A stretch of 64,000 nucleotides of DNA from an uncultured Bacilli bacterium (GTDB lineage: Bacteria > Bacillota_I > Bacilli_A > RF39 > UBA660). The notes beneath the pieces were generated by a model, which saw nothing but the letters and a program-made list of their open reading frames with translations, did no database searches and was not told where the DNA came from. The position numbers were made by a program, and so were the translations under genes. How positions within the stretch are numbered: position 1 is the stretch's first letter; each line of letters begins with the position of its first letter. The DNA is taken from NCBI GenBank assembly GCA_934098385.1, contig CAKOOJ010000001.1:1-64000 (forward strand). The letters are read 5' to 3'. Below are positions 35,828 through 43,890 of this stretch, one piece after another.

Positions 35828-36679
35828 TTACTCCCCTATATATTTTAATACTTCATTTATTGTATTATTAAAGTCATTAAAATCTACATTAAACCATTTA
35901 ACATTCATTTGATTATTAAACCAAGTATATTGTCTTTTAGCATAATGTCTACTTCTTTTCTTTATTAATTCTATAGCACTATCTAAACTAATTTTACCAT
36001 CATAATAATCATATAATTCTTTATATCCTATACCAGTCATTATAGCTTTACTTCTAATATTCTTATCATAAAATGATTTAACTTCTTCTAATAAACCATC
36101 TTTTATCATAATATCTACTCTTTTATTAATTCTATCATATAATATTTCTCTATTAGTAGTTAAACCAATAAACTTAACATCATATAATAATTTATCTTTA
36201 TCTTTAATAGTTTCTTTTTTATTTAAAAATCTTATTAATCTTTTCCTATTATTTATATGTATATCACTATTTTTATCTTTTTTTAATACTAATTTATATA
36301 ATTCTTCATTTGTCAAATTATCATAATTATTATTAATATTATTTTCAGTTTCAAATACATAGTTATATAGTCCTGCTTTTATATATAATCCAGTACCACC
36401 TACTATGATTATATTTTTATCTTTATTATTATCTAGTATATTTCTTAAATCTTTTTGATAATCGTATACTGTATACATTTCATTAACATCTTTAATATCA
36501 AATAATTTATGTTCTATACCTTTTTTTTCTTCTTCTGTTACTTTTGCAGTACCAATATCTAATCCTTTATATATTTGCATAGAATCTGCATTTACTATTA
36601 TACCATTATAATGTTTAGCAAGTGCTATACTTAATTTTGTTTTTCCAACTCCAGTTGGACCAAGAACACATAATATCAC
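35828..36679 (-). CDS. miaA: tRNA dimethylallyltransferase
   Basis: MiaA adds a dimethylallyl group to A37 of tRNAs that read UNN codons. The P-loop LGPTGVGKTKLSIALA, the NADSMQIYKGLDIGTAK motif, and the tail KRSRHYAKRQYTWFNNQ are diagnostic. The preferred start is GTG at 36679, 6 nt after AGGTG, which gives MILCVLGPTG; an upstream GTG at 36688 overlaps the ribosome site. The length is normal at about 283 residues. It is followed at once by the HExxH gene. Confidence 0.95.
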   Translation of the reverse strand: MILCVLGPTGVGKTKLSIALAKHYNGIIVNADSMQIYKGLDIGTAKVTEEEKKGIEHKLFDIKDVNEMYTVYDYQKDLRNILDNNKDKNIIIVGGTGLYIKAGLYNYVFETENNINNNYDNLTNEELYKLVLKKDKNSDIHINNRKRLIRFLNKKETIKDKDKLLYDVKFIGLTTNREILYDRINKRVDIMIKDGLLEEVKSFYDKNIRSKAIMTGIGYKELYDYYDGKISLDSAIELIKKRSRHYAKRQYTWFNNQMNVKWFNVDFNDFNNTINEVLKYIGE

Positions 36680-36737
36680 ATTAATCACCTAAAACATATT
36701 TTATAAAATAAATTAATTTTTATCAAGAAAAAAAGAA

Positions 36738-38954
36738 TTATAGAATAATATATTTTATATTACTCGGTTCTATTACAGTATTAACTTTAACAGATCCATT
36801 TAAATTTATATTATTTAATAATTCTTTAGTATCAATATTTTCTTCTATTTCTTCATCTAATATATAATATATAGTTGCTCCAACTTCTAACTTACCAGTA
36901 GAACTTATATATTCTGTTTTTATCTCTTCACCATTATAGCTTTCTATAACACCAATTTTTCTAATCAACTTACCTTTTCTTACATCAATATAATCAGCTA
37001 CATCATTAACCTTTCTTAACGGTTCATTCAAATATAAAGCCACTCCATCATTAACTTCTTCTCCAAGTACAAATTCTCCTTCTCCACTATTTGTATAAAA
37101 TTTATTTTCTACTTTATCATACAATCCTTTTACACCATCACTATTTCTATAACACGGTACAAAATTTCTTACCAACTCACGATTATCATAAAATTTACAA
37201 CTATATATCTTAGCTGCACTGGCATTAGCGAAAGTTCCAGATGTATTTCTCCCAAATAAATATATAGGTAATTGAGATGTTATTATCTTATTATCAAAAG
37301 TAATTTTAGTAACACCATTAGATTTGAGTTGCTTTTTATCCATTTCAACAGTATTTTTACTATTTAACGTATTAATGTTAGAAGTAGCACTTTTTTCTGC
37401 AGCACCAAAGCCAGCATACATTTGATTAATAGCATTTGTTGTAAAAGAGAATTGATCAACAGATGTGTAACTTGTTCTACTCCCCAAAATATTATACCAA
37501 GTGGTAGCATTCGTACCTCTTTGCCAAGAGGTAAAACTAAAAGTAATCACCGCTTTAGTTTCTGTATTTGGTATATATTCTGTATTAATCCATTGTATTC
37601 CAGTACTTTCTAAATATTTTACCTCTTGATATTCTACTGGTACTTTTGTAACTATAACTGGTATTTTATATTTTCCATAGTTTACATTATTAGTATCTTT
37701 TACAAATTCTCCAACACCTTTTATATCTAGTTTATTTACATCTGCACCTTTTATAAAATTACCAGTTCCACCGTTTGTATAGAATTTATTTTCTACTTTA
37801 TCATATAATCCTATAACACCATCGCTTTTTCTATAACATGGTACAAAATTTCTTACTAATTTATCATTATCATATATTTTTGTAAAATATATTTTAGCAT
37901 GACTTATATAAGTTTTTGCAACTCCATTAGTACCATATGTTGCAACTAACAAGTGCAGTGGATATTGTATATTTAAATTTGAATTATCTACAGCATCTTT
38001 AGAAGTATGAATTAAATCTCCATCTATTGTAAGCTTTTTTTCTTTACCATCAACTATATATAAATTACGTGTCCCAATAGTAGGAAAAAACTTTTTACTT
38101 TCTACTCTATTTGCTTTATTAATATCACCGGAATTGAAAACTATATTTGAGCCATCTGTAGTATTTAATTTAATCAAATCAAATCTATTAAATGCGTCAT
38201 TATTATTATTCCTAGTCCCCATTAAAAACACATAATTTGTACTTATACTAGTAAATTCTGCTTCCATTTCTACTTTTGTCTTAGAATTTGGTATATATTC
38301 CGTATTAATCCATTGTGTTCCAGTACCTTCTATATATTCTACTTCTTGATATTCACTAGAAAAAGTTTCTAACTTGTTATTACCATATATTTTAAAAGTA
38401 GATAAATAATTTTCTTCATTTTTTAAATTAACTTTAGCGCTTACTAATTTGTTCATATCTATACTTTGATCTATATTAGTTTCATCATAAGATATTTTTA
38501 AAGTATATGTTTGAACCTCATTAACTTTTATAGAATTATTAATAACAATACTATCTTGCTTTGGGAAAGTATTAGTTGTTCCGTTACAATCGCCCATATT
38601 ACTTGAACAAGATAAATTATATTTTAAATCTTCATATTTATTTAATTCATTAGTAACATCTTCTAGTATAACTTCATATTTATCAACATTATTTTTTCCA
38701 GTATTAGTAACTGTAAATGTTTTTTCAGGTATATTATCACCAGGTTCAATATTATTCAACTGTATTAAACCATTCCCATCACCATACGTTATTTCTAACT
38801 TACCAGCAGTTACATTAGCACTTTTATCGTCTTCGTTTCCTTTTGCTTTCGTAGTAAAATATGCATATGTTATTCCAAATAATGCCATTATTAAAATTAA
38901 AATAGATATCAAACTAATTATAATTCTTTTTTTTACATGATCCATACCTTGCAT
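36738..38954 (-). CDS. Surface protein: TasA-like N-domain plus two LamG-like repeats
   Basis: This is an exported 738-residue protein. After a hydrophobic segment ending GITYAYFTTKAKGNE comes a TasA/camelysin-like domain (to about 190) paralogous to the one at 2369-4009. Two long similar units follow (about 201-408 and 438-650). Each opens with EYQEVxYxExTGxQWINTEYIPN and closes with LVRNFVPCYRxSDGVxGLYDKVENKFYTN, the layout of LamG/concanavalin-like jelly-roll modules in gut Firmicutes surface proteins. A beta-rich tail ends the protein. No sorting signal or C-terminal helix is seen. AGGA precedes the start. Confidence 0.7.
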   Translation of the reverse strand: MQGMDHVKKRIIISLISILILIMALFGITYAYFTTKAKGNEDDKSANVTAGKLEITYGDGNGLIQLNNIEPGDNIPEKTFTVTNTGKNNVDKYEVILEDVTNELNKYEDLKYNLSCSSNMGDCNGTTNTFPKQDSIVINNSIKVNEVQTYTLKISYDETNIDQSIDMNKLVSAKVNLKNEENYLSTFKIYGNNKLETFSSEYQEVEYIEGTGTQWINTEYIPNSKTKVEMEAEFTSISTNYVFLMGTRNNNNDAFNRFDLIKLNTTDGSNIVFNSGDINKANRVESKKFFPTIGTRNLYIVDGKEKKLTIDGDLIHTSKDAVDNSNLNIQYPLHLLVATYGTNGVAKTYISHAKIYFTKIYDNDKLVRNFVPCYRKSDGVIGLYDKVENKFYTNGGTGNFIKGADVNKLDIKGVGEFVKDTNNVNYGKYKIPVIVTKVPVEYQEVKYLESTGIQWINTEYIPNTETKAVITFSFTSWQRGTNATTWYNILGSRTSYTSVDQFSFTTNAINQMYAGFGAAEKSATSNINTLNSKNTVEMDKKQLKSNGVTKITFDNKIITSQLPIYLFGRNTSGTFANASAAKIYSCKFYDNRELVRNFVPCYRNSDGVKGLYDKVENKFYTNSGEGEFVLGEEVNDGVALYLNEPLRKVNDVADYIDVRKGKLIRKIGVIESYNGEEIKTEYISSTGKLEVGATIYYILDEEIEENIDTKELLNNINLNGSVKVNTVIEPSNIKYIIL

Positions 38955-39024
38955 ATGCTTTCCTACTTTCTTATATAATTTTATAATAAAATAAAAATTT
39001 TTTCAATAAATTTTAATAAAAAAA

Positions 39025-39053
39025 TTGACAAATGATTATACTTATAGTAAAAT
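39025..39053 (+). promoter_or_regulatory. Promoter of tRNA-Ser
   Basis: TTGACA (39025-39030) and TAAAAT (39048-39053) are separated by 17 nt, with the tRNA starting 16 nt later. Confidence 0.8.
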
Positions 39054-39068
39054 TTATTTATCGGGCAT

Positions 39069-39159
39069 GGAGTAGTACTCAAGAGGCTGAAGAGGCGCCC
39101 CTGCTAAGGGTGTAGGTCGGGCAACTGGCGCGAGAGTTCAAATCTCTCCTACTCCGCCA
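39069..39159 (+). tRNA. tRNA-Ser (anticodon GCT)
   Basis: The acceptor stem GGAGTAG (39069-39075) pairs with CTACTCC (39149-39155). The anticodon loop CTGCTAA (39101-39107) carries GCT. There is a long variable arm, a TTCAAAT T-loop and an encoded CCA at 39157-39159. The long variable arm confirms a class II tRNA. Confidence 0.96.
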
Positions 39160-39170
39160 TTAAAAAAATA

Positions 39171-39203
39171 AAAAAGTCTTGATTTTATATCAAGATTTTT
39201 TCT
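39171..39203. terminator. Bidirectional terminator, tRNA-Ser / 39190 gene
   Basis: TCTTGAT (39177-39183) pairs with ATCAAGA (39189-39195), flanked by A and T runs on the two sides. The stop codon of the minus-strand gene is part of the stem. Confidence 0.8.
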
Positions 39204-40116
39204 TTATATATTTTAGTATATTTTTATCTTTTAAATACTCTTCTATAGATATTTTAGTATAGTAACCATCTACTAAAACAAATACATTTATATATTTAAA
39301 TAATGATGTTAAAGAAGAATTATAGAATATACTATTTAAATTACTTCTAGTAATTAAATAACCTTTCTTTTGATATTCATTATCTTTTTTTAATTGAACT
39401 TCATATTTATCATTATAATCACTACCATAATATACTTGAATTGAATTAAAACATAATTGTTCTAATAAATTATAAGACTTATAATCTATATCTCTTATTC
39501 TATCAATACTAATACTATCTATTATAAATATCTTATGTTTAATAACTTCATATCTATCATTATCTTTCTCTTTTAAACTAGTTATATTATCTTTATATTT
39601 TAAAAGTAAATCTTCATCATCTGTATAAAAATATATATCATTTACTATATTATTGTTTTTTAAATTTAATCTTAATTCATTTATACTTTCTTTCATATTA
39701 ATTATATTATTTTCAGTATCTATTTTTAAACCTTTTTTATCATTTTTAACAATAACTATTTTTCCTTTATTTAATTCATCTATACTCATATTATTTAATT
39801 CATTAAAATTTATTAAGTTTATTAAATCATTTTTTATAAGTATATATTTATTTCTACTATTTCTTCTAAATTTCTTTGTATTTAATATATTATATTTATT
39901 TTTATCTTTTTCATCAATTTCTAACATAAATTCTACATTTTTATTTTTTTCTATAGTTTTAAAATTATCCAATACATTCTTTTTTAAATTACCAAAAGCA
40001 TATATCGGTATAAAACTATATTCTTCTTTATCATTCTTTTTTGCTATTACTATTTTGTCTTCGTTTACATCTATTTTATTTTTTAATATTTGTGTATATG
40101 GTATAAAATATTTCAT
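39190..40116 (-). CDS. Unknown lysine/asparagine-rich protein, 308 residues
   Basis: I do not recognise a family. The protein has no signal peptide or membrane segment; it is rich in K, N, I and D and looks like alternating strands and helices. The start MKYFIPYTQILKNKID follows a strong GGAGGG site. It lies 12 nt after the ylbL (sepM)-like gene, so the two are co-transcribed; a role linked to that membrane protease is possible but only inferred. Confidence 0.6.
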   Translation of the reverse strand: MKYFIPYTQILKNKIDVNEDKIVIAKKNDKEEYSFIPIYAFGNLKKNVLDNFKTIEKNKNVEFMLEIDEKDKNKYNILNTKKFRRNSRNKYILIKNDLINLINFNELNNMSIDELNKGKIVIVKNDKKGLKIDTENNIINMKESINELRLNLKNNNIVNDIYFYTDDEDLLLKYKDNITSLKEKDNDRYEVIKHKIFIIDSISIDRIRDIDYKSYNLLEQLCFNSIQVYYGSDYNDKYEVQLKKDNEYQKKGYLITRSNLNSIFYNSSLTSLFKYINVFVLVDGYYTKISIEEYLKDKNILKYIKKKS

Positions 40117-40128
40117 ATAAAAACCCTC

Positions 40129-41130
40129 CTAATTTTCTAAATACTCTATTCCTTCTTTAAAAGTACTTATACTAACTAATTCTATATCTAATTTATGTTT
40201 TTTCTTATATTTTAATGCTTCTTCATAATTATCTTTTGGTACTAGCATTATATCCGCACCGTTTTTATAAGCACCAGCAAGTTTATATGTTACGCCTCCT
40301 ATTTCACCAACGTTACCCTCACTATCTATAGTTCCAGTACCTGCAATAACTCTTCCTTTTGTAATGTCTTCTTTAGTAATTGCATTATATATTGCAAGAG
40401 CAGTCATAAAACCACCACTAGATCCAGACTCACTTGCTTTACTTTTAACTGAAACGTTTACATCACTATCATATTCATTAATAACAGCAGAAGTTAAACC
40501 TACTTTAGCTTTTCCATCTAAATCTATTAGCTCTGCATAACATTTAATATTTTTACCATTACGTACAACATCAAATGTTATTTTATCTCCAACATTTTTA
40601 TTAGTAATATATTCTTGCATTTCACTAAATGTTGTAAATTTTATATTATCATACTTTATAATATTGTCAAATAATTTTAAATCAGTTTTAGCTTTTTCAT
40701 AAATATAAGTTATATAATTATTACTTTTTTTAATAGAATAATCAACACCAGCAGAGTTATATGCAACCATATAAGCATTAGATATACTTTCTAATAAATA
40801 ATATTTATCTATCTTTATAGTTTCATCTATATCTCCATCATAAGTAATATCATCATTATCAACTATATCCCAAGTAGGTATTACTTTAGCCAATAAATAA
40901 GTTGGTATTGTTCCCTTAACTAACCTAACATAAGTCATATTAATACTTCCCTTACTTTTATTAATATCACTTTTACTTTCTATTCTATTATCTAAATTAA
41001 TTAATCCACCAGGACTATATATACTAAAATCTAACTTAAAATTAAATAATAAATATATAAAAACTAATATAAGTATACCTTTATAATTTTCTTTAAAAAA
41101 CTTTTTTATTTTATCAAATATCTTTTTCAT
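40129..41130 (-). CDS. PDZ/Lon-type membrane serine protease (YlbL/SepM-like)
   Basis: This is a membrane-anchored protease of 333 residues. One N-terminal helix is followed by a PDZ-like region (FSEMQEYITNKNVGDKITFDVVRNGK) and a C-terminal Lon-type S16 domain. The Ser-Lys dyad is seen in ASESGSSGGFMTALAIYN and in GGVTYKLAGAYKNGADIMLVP. In streptococci SepM processes the competence peptide; in Bacillus YlbL is linked to DNA-damage checkpoint recovery. Next to it is the ylbJ homologue, as in Bacillus, but here it is divergent. Confidence 0.88.
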   Translation of the reverse strand: MKKIFDKIKKFFKENYKGILILVFIYLLFNFKLDFSIYSPGGLINLDNRIESKSDINKSKGSINMTYVRLVKGTIPTYLLAKVIPTWDIVDNDDITYDGDIDETIKIDKYYLLESISNAYMVAYNSAGVDYSIKKSNNYITYIYEKAKTDLKLFDNIIKYDNIKFTTFSEMQEYITNKNVGDKITFDVVRNGKNIKCYAELIDLDGKAKVGLTSAVINEYDSDVNVSVKSKASESGSSGGFMTALAIYNAITKEDITKGRVIAGTGTIDSEGNVGEIGGVTYKLAGAYKNGADIMLVPKDNYEEALKYKKKHKLDIELVSISTFKEGIEYLEN

Positions 41131-41199
41131 ATCTCATCACCTAACTATTATATCATAATACTCATGAATTTTTTAAGAATTAAATAAATATATTTTATT

Positions 41200-42075
41200 A
41201 TGAAAAATAAATTAACAAAACTAACAATAATTTTTTTCTTCATACTAATATTTATTAAAAAAGATATAATGTATTACACTATATATAATACTGTTATTTT
41301 ATGGTTTAAAAATATAGTACCAAATCTACTTCCTATGTTTATTATAACAAGTCTAATTATAGAATCTAATTTAATTATAAATATTTGTAATATATTTGGT
41401 AAATTATTTAATAAAATATTTAAGTGTTCTAATTATGGTATATTTATATATTTTTTAAGCTTATTTACGGGTAGTCCATCTAATGCTAAATATATAAATG
41501 ATTTAGTAAATAATAATTTAATATCAAATACTTTATCAGATAAATTGTTACTATTTACTTCTAATTACAATATTTTATTAATATATAGTTTACTTACTTT
41601 ATATTTAAATAAGTCCATATCAATTAAAATAATAAGTATTATAATTATATCTAATATTATAGTAGGTTTAATATTTAGAAATATGAATTATATAGATTTA
41701 AAAATAAATTATATTAAAAGAAAAATAAATATATCTAAAATTATAAAAGATACAATAGATACTTTATTAATGATATTAGGTACTTTAATATTCTTTAATA
41801 TTATAATTAATCTTTTACCAATTAAAAATATGTTATTAAAAAATATATTAAATGGATTTTTAGAAATAACTACTGGATTAAAGGGATTAGAATATTTAGA
41901 TATAAGTACTAATATTAAAATATTGTTAAGTACAGTATATTTATCTTTTGGAGGATTATCTATTCATACACAAATAAAAAGTATCTTACCAGATACTAAT
42001 TATACTTTATTTTTAAAATCAAAATTGTATGCAGTTATTATTTCAGTTATTCTACTCACCTTTTTTATAATATGA
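41200..42075 (+). CDS. YlbJ-like membrane protein
   Basis: This integral membrane protein of 291 residues has about seven to eight hydrophobic helices. NTVILWFKNIVPNLLPMFIITSLII, then FTGSPSNAKYINDLVNNNLIS, matches the nucleoside-recognition/gate-type YlbJ family, which in spore formers is a sporulation protein. The nearby ylbL homologue supports this. No clear ribosome site is visible before the ATG. Its 3' end overlaps the 3' end of the opposite pilin-like gene by 24 bp. Confidence 0.75.
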   Translation: MKNKLTKLTIIFFFILIFIKKDIMYYTIYNTVILWFKNIVPNLLPMFIITSLIIESNLIINICNIFGKLFNKIFKCSNYGIFIYFLSLFTGSPSNAKYINDLVNNNLISNTLSDKLLLFTSNYNILLIYSLLTLYLNKSISIKIISIIIISNIIVGLIFRNMNYIDLKINYIKRKINISKIIKDTIDTLLMILGTLIFFNIIINLLPIKNMLLKNILNGFLEITTGLKGLEYLDISTNIKILLSTVYLSFGGLSIHTQIKSILPDTNYTLFLKSKLYAVIISVILLTFFII

Positions 42076-42789
42076 AATTAATATAGAATAATCTTTTCCG
42101 TCACTGCCTATTATTGGAATTTCTATTTTGTTAAATGTAACACCATGTATCAATTCTTTTCCTGTATTATTAGTTACAAACGCACATTTATCATTGCCAT
42201 TTAACTTACATTCAGTTGTATAATCAGACGAATTACTATATTTTATTTCAAATCCGGGTTTTATATTTCCGTTTGTATCTACATTATATTTTTCAAATTC
42301 TGGAAGCAATCTAGTTGCTTTCGTATCACCATGAATATATGAAATTACATAAGAGTCTTTATTCTTATAATAATATATTCCTAAGTAAGCCGCTTTGCTA
42401 TCATCATTGTCAAATGTAAATTTTATACATTCCCTGGCTAATCTTTTTTTTACAATATTTAAAGTTGTATTGTCGTTTATGTTTTCGTCTTCTTTTATAA
42501 AATAATCAGGTATACCACTTTCAAACGCTTCTTCATCAGGATAAGTCGTATAAAAAGTATGTATATTGCAAGTGTTTATTTTTAATTCAGTAGTCGCTTT
42601 ATCTAGATCTTCTTCTATATTTTTTAACATTAAAGCTTTATTAATTAAATAGTCAGAATTAATACTTGCTTCATCATTCATATCTTTTACATCAACTAAC
42701 AAACTAAACAAAAATATAAGTACTATAGAAATTAACGCTATAGAAATAATTATTTCAACTAATGTCATACCTTTCTTATTTAGTTCCAT
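42052..42789 (-). CDS. Pseudopilin-like protein 3
   Basis: This is a predicted type IV pilin-like protein of 245 residues. The N-terminus MELNKKG, then MTLVEIIISIALISIVLIFLFSLL, has the prepilin peptidase site after glycine, the glutamate at position +5 and the hydrophobic helix. The rest is a globular extracytoplasmic domain with cysteine pairs. The start at 42789 has GGAGTGGG before it and overlaps the stop of the preceding gene as TAATG. It is the last gene of a three-gene operon. No ATPase, platform protein or prepilin peptidase is in the window. Confidence 0.72.
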   Translation of the reverse strand: MELNKKGMTLVEIIISIALISIVLIFLFSLLVDVKDMNDEASINSDYLINKALMLKNIEEDLDKATTELKINTCNIHTFYTTYPDEEAFESGIPDYFIKEDENINDNTTLNIVKKRLARECIKFTFDNDDSKAAYLGIYYYKNKDSYVISYIHGDTKATRLLPEFEKYNVDTNGNIKPGFEIKYSNSSDYTTECKLNGNDKCAFVTNNTGKELIHGVTFNKIEIPIIGSDGKDYSILISYYKKGE

Positions 42790-43382
42790 TAATCCCACTC
42801 CAAACTAGATATGTAAGTTTCGTACAAAATAGGACATTTCCCATTCTCTTTCATAGCATCACTACACATCATCCTAATATCTTCATTATTTGTATCTTTA
42901 GCTGGCCTTTTATACTCAACAATCAATAATTTATCTTGATCTCTAACATCTAACTTTTTTATATAATCTATCATATATGCATCAAAAAGTGATGAATTTT
43001 TTTTAGTATCATTCATTTTTACATCAAATTTATTTATGTTAGTTAATAAATATATTTTTTCTATATTATATAATTCTTTCATATTTTTTAAATCATCTCT
43101 TTTAGATAAATCCTCTATATCTTTAGTTTCACACATATTTTCATCTTTTTTACTACTACATAAGTTGCCTACATTAAATGCAATATTTTGATCTTGCATA
43201 TGATCTTGCATATAATCTTTTATATACTTGGTCATATAAATATATTCACTAGTATCATATTTATTTTCAGTGCGTAGTTTTGATAATATTTTATTATATG
43301 AAGAAAATATAGTAAGAAGAGCAACAGATACTACAACAATAACTACTATAGTTTCCATTAATACAAACCCCTTTTTATTCAT
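42789..43382 (-). CDS. Pseudopilin-like protein 2
   Basis: This 197-residue protein begins MNKKG, then FVLMETIVVIVVVSVALLTIF: a prepilin-type cleavage site with glutamate at +5 and a long hydrophobic helix. The C-terminal domain has several cysteines (CSSKKDENMC, MMCSDAMKENGKCP) that could form disulphides. It overlaps the upstream gene by 4 nt and the downstream gene by one base. A minor pilin role, as in ComG- or type II-like systems, is inferred. Confidence 0.7.
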   Translation of the reverse strand: MNKKGFVLMETIVVIVVVSVALLTIFSSYNKILSKLRTENKYDTSEYIYMTKYIKDYMQDHMQDQNIAFNVGNLCSSKKDENMCETKDIEDLSKRDDLKNMKELYNIEKIYLLTNINKFDVKMNDTKKNSSLFDAYMIDYIKKLDVRDQDKLLIVEYKRPAKDTNNEDIRMMCSDAMKENGKCPILYETYISSLEWD

Positions 43383-43783
43383 TGCTTCACCTCACTTATA
43401 TTAATAAAATCATCATTAACAACGTTATCCTTTTTAATTATCAATCTTTTTCCAGTAATATCTAACCTAAGGGCATTACTGCAATCTTCATTACTACTAA
43501 GATACAATTCATCTTTCCTAGTTGCATCTACTTTATATGTAATTGAACAAATATAGTATAATCCGTTAAATTCATTAACATTTTCAACAAAGAATAATTT
43601 ATCTCCAACTTCAAAATCTTGTATACCCATACTATTATTTATATCTTCTTTTATACCTTTTTCTATTGTATTTAATAATACTTTATTTTGTAAATAGTCT
43701 GCTATTATAGTTAGAAAAAGAGTAACAAATATTAGAAAGAAAGAATAAATTAAACTTGTTGCAATAAAACCTTTATTATTCAT
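43379..43783 (-). CDS. Pilin-like protein 1 (atypical, no Glu at +5)
   Basis: This is a 134-residue protein starting MNNKG, then FIATSLIYSFFLIFVTLFLTIIADYL. The glycine and the hydrophobic helix look like a prepilin, but position +5 is serine, not glutamate. The C-terminal part is a small soluble domain (GDKLFFVENVNEFNGLYYICSITY). It is the first gene of the operon; the leader contains a TATAAT-type box. It could be a minor pilin or simply a membrane-anchored partner. Confidence 0.6.
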   Translation of the reverse strand: MNNKGFIATSLIYSFFLIFVTLFLTIIADYLQNKVLLNTIEKGIKEDINNSMGIQDFEVGDKLFFVENVNEFNGLYYICSITYKVDATRKDELYLSSNEDCSNALRLDITGKRLIIKKDNVVNDDFINISEVKQ

Positions 43784-43849
43784 ATAATCACTCTACTTTA
43801 TATAAATAAGTATATAATATTTAATTAAATATTACAATAATTATAACAA

Positions 43850-43880
43850 TAAAAAAGTACAGACTAATTAAATCTGTACA
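43850..43880 (-). terminator. Intrinsic terminator after the coiled-coil gene
   Basis: GTACAGA (43857-43863) pairs with TCTGTAC (43873-43879) and the minus strand continues with a T run, separating the prsA-like/coiled-coil operon from the pilin-like operon. Confidence 0.75.
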
Positions 43881-43890
43881 ATTTTATTTA

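Noticed and set aside
39653..40120. 155-residue plus-strand hydrophobic ORF
   Set aside because: It is the antisense of the lysine/asparagine-rich gene at 39190-40116; such antisense frames always look hydrophobic.
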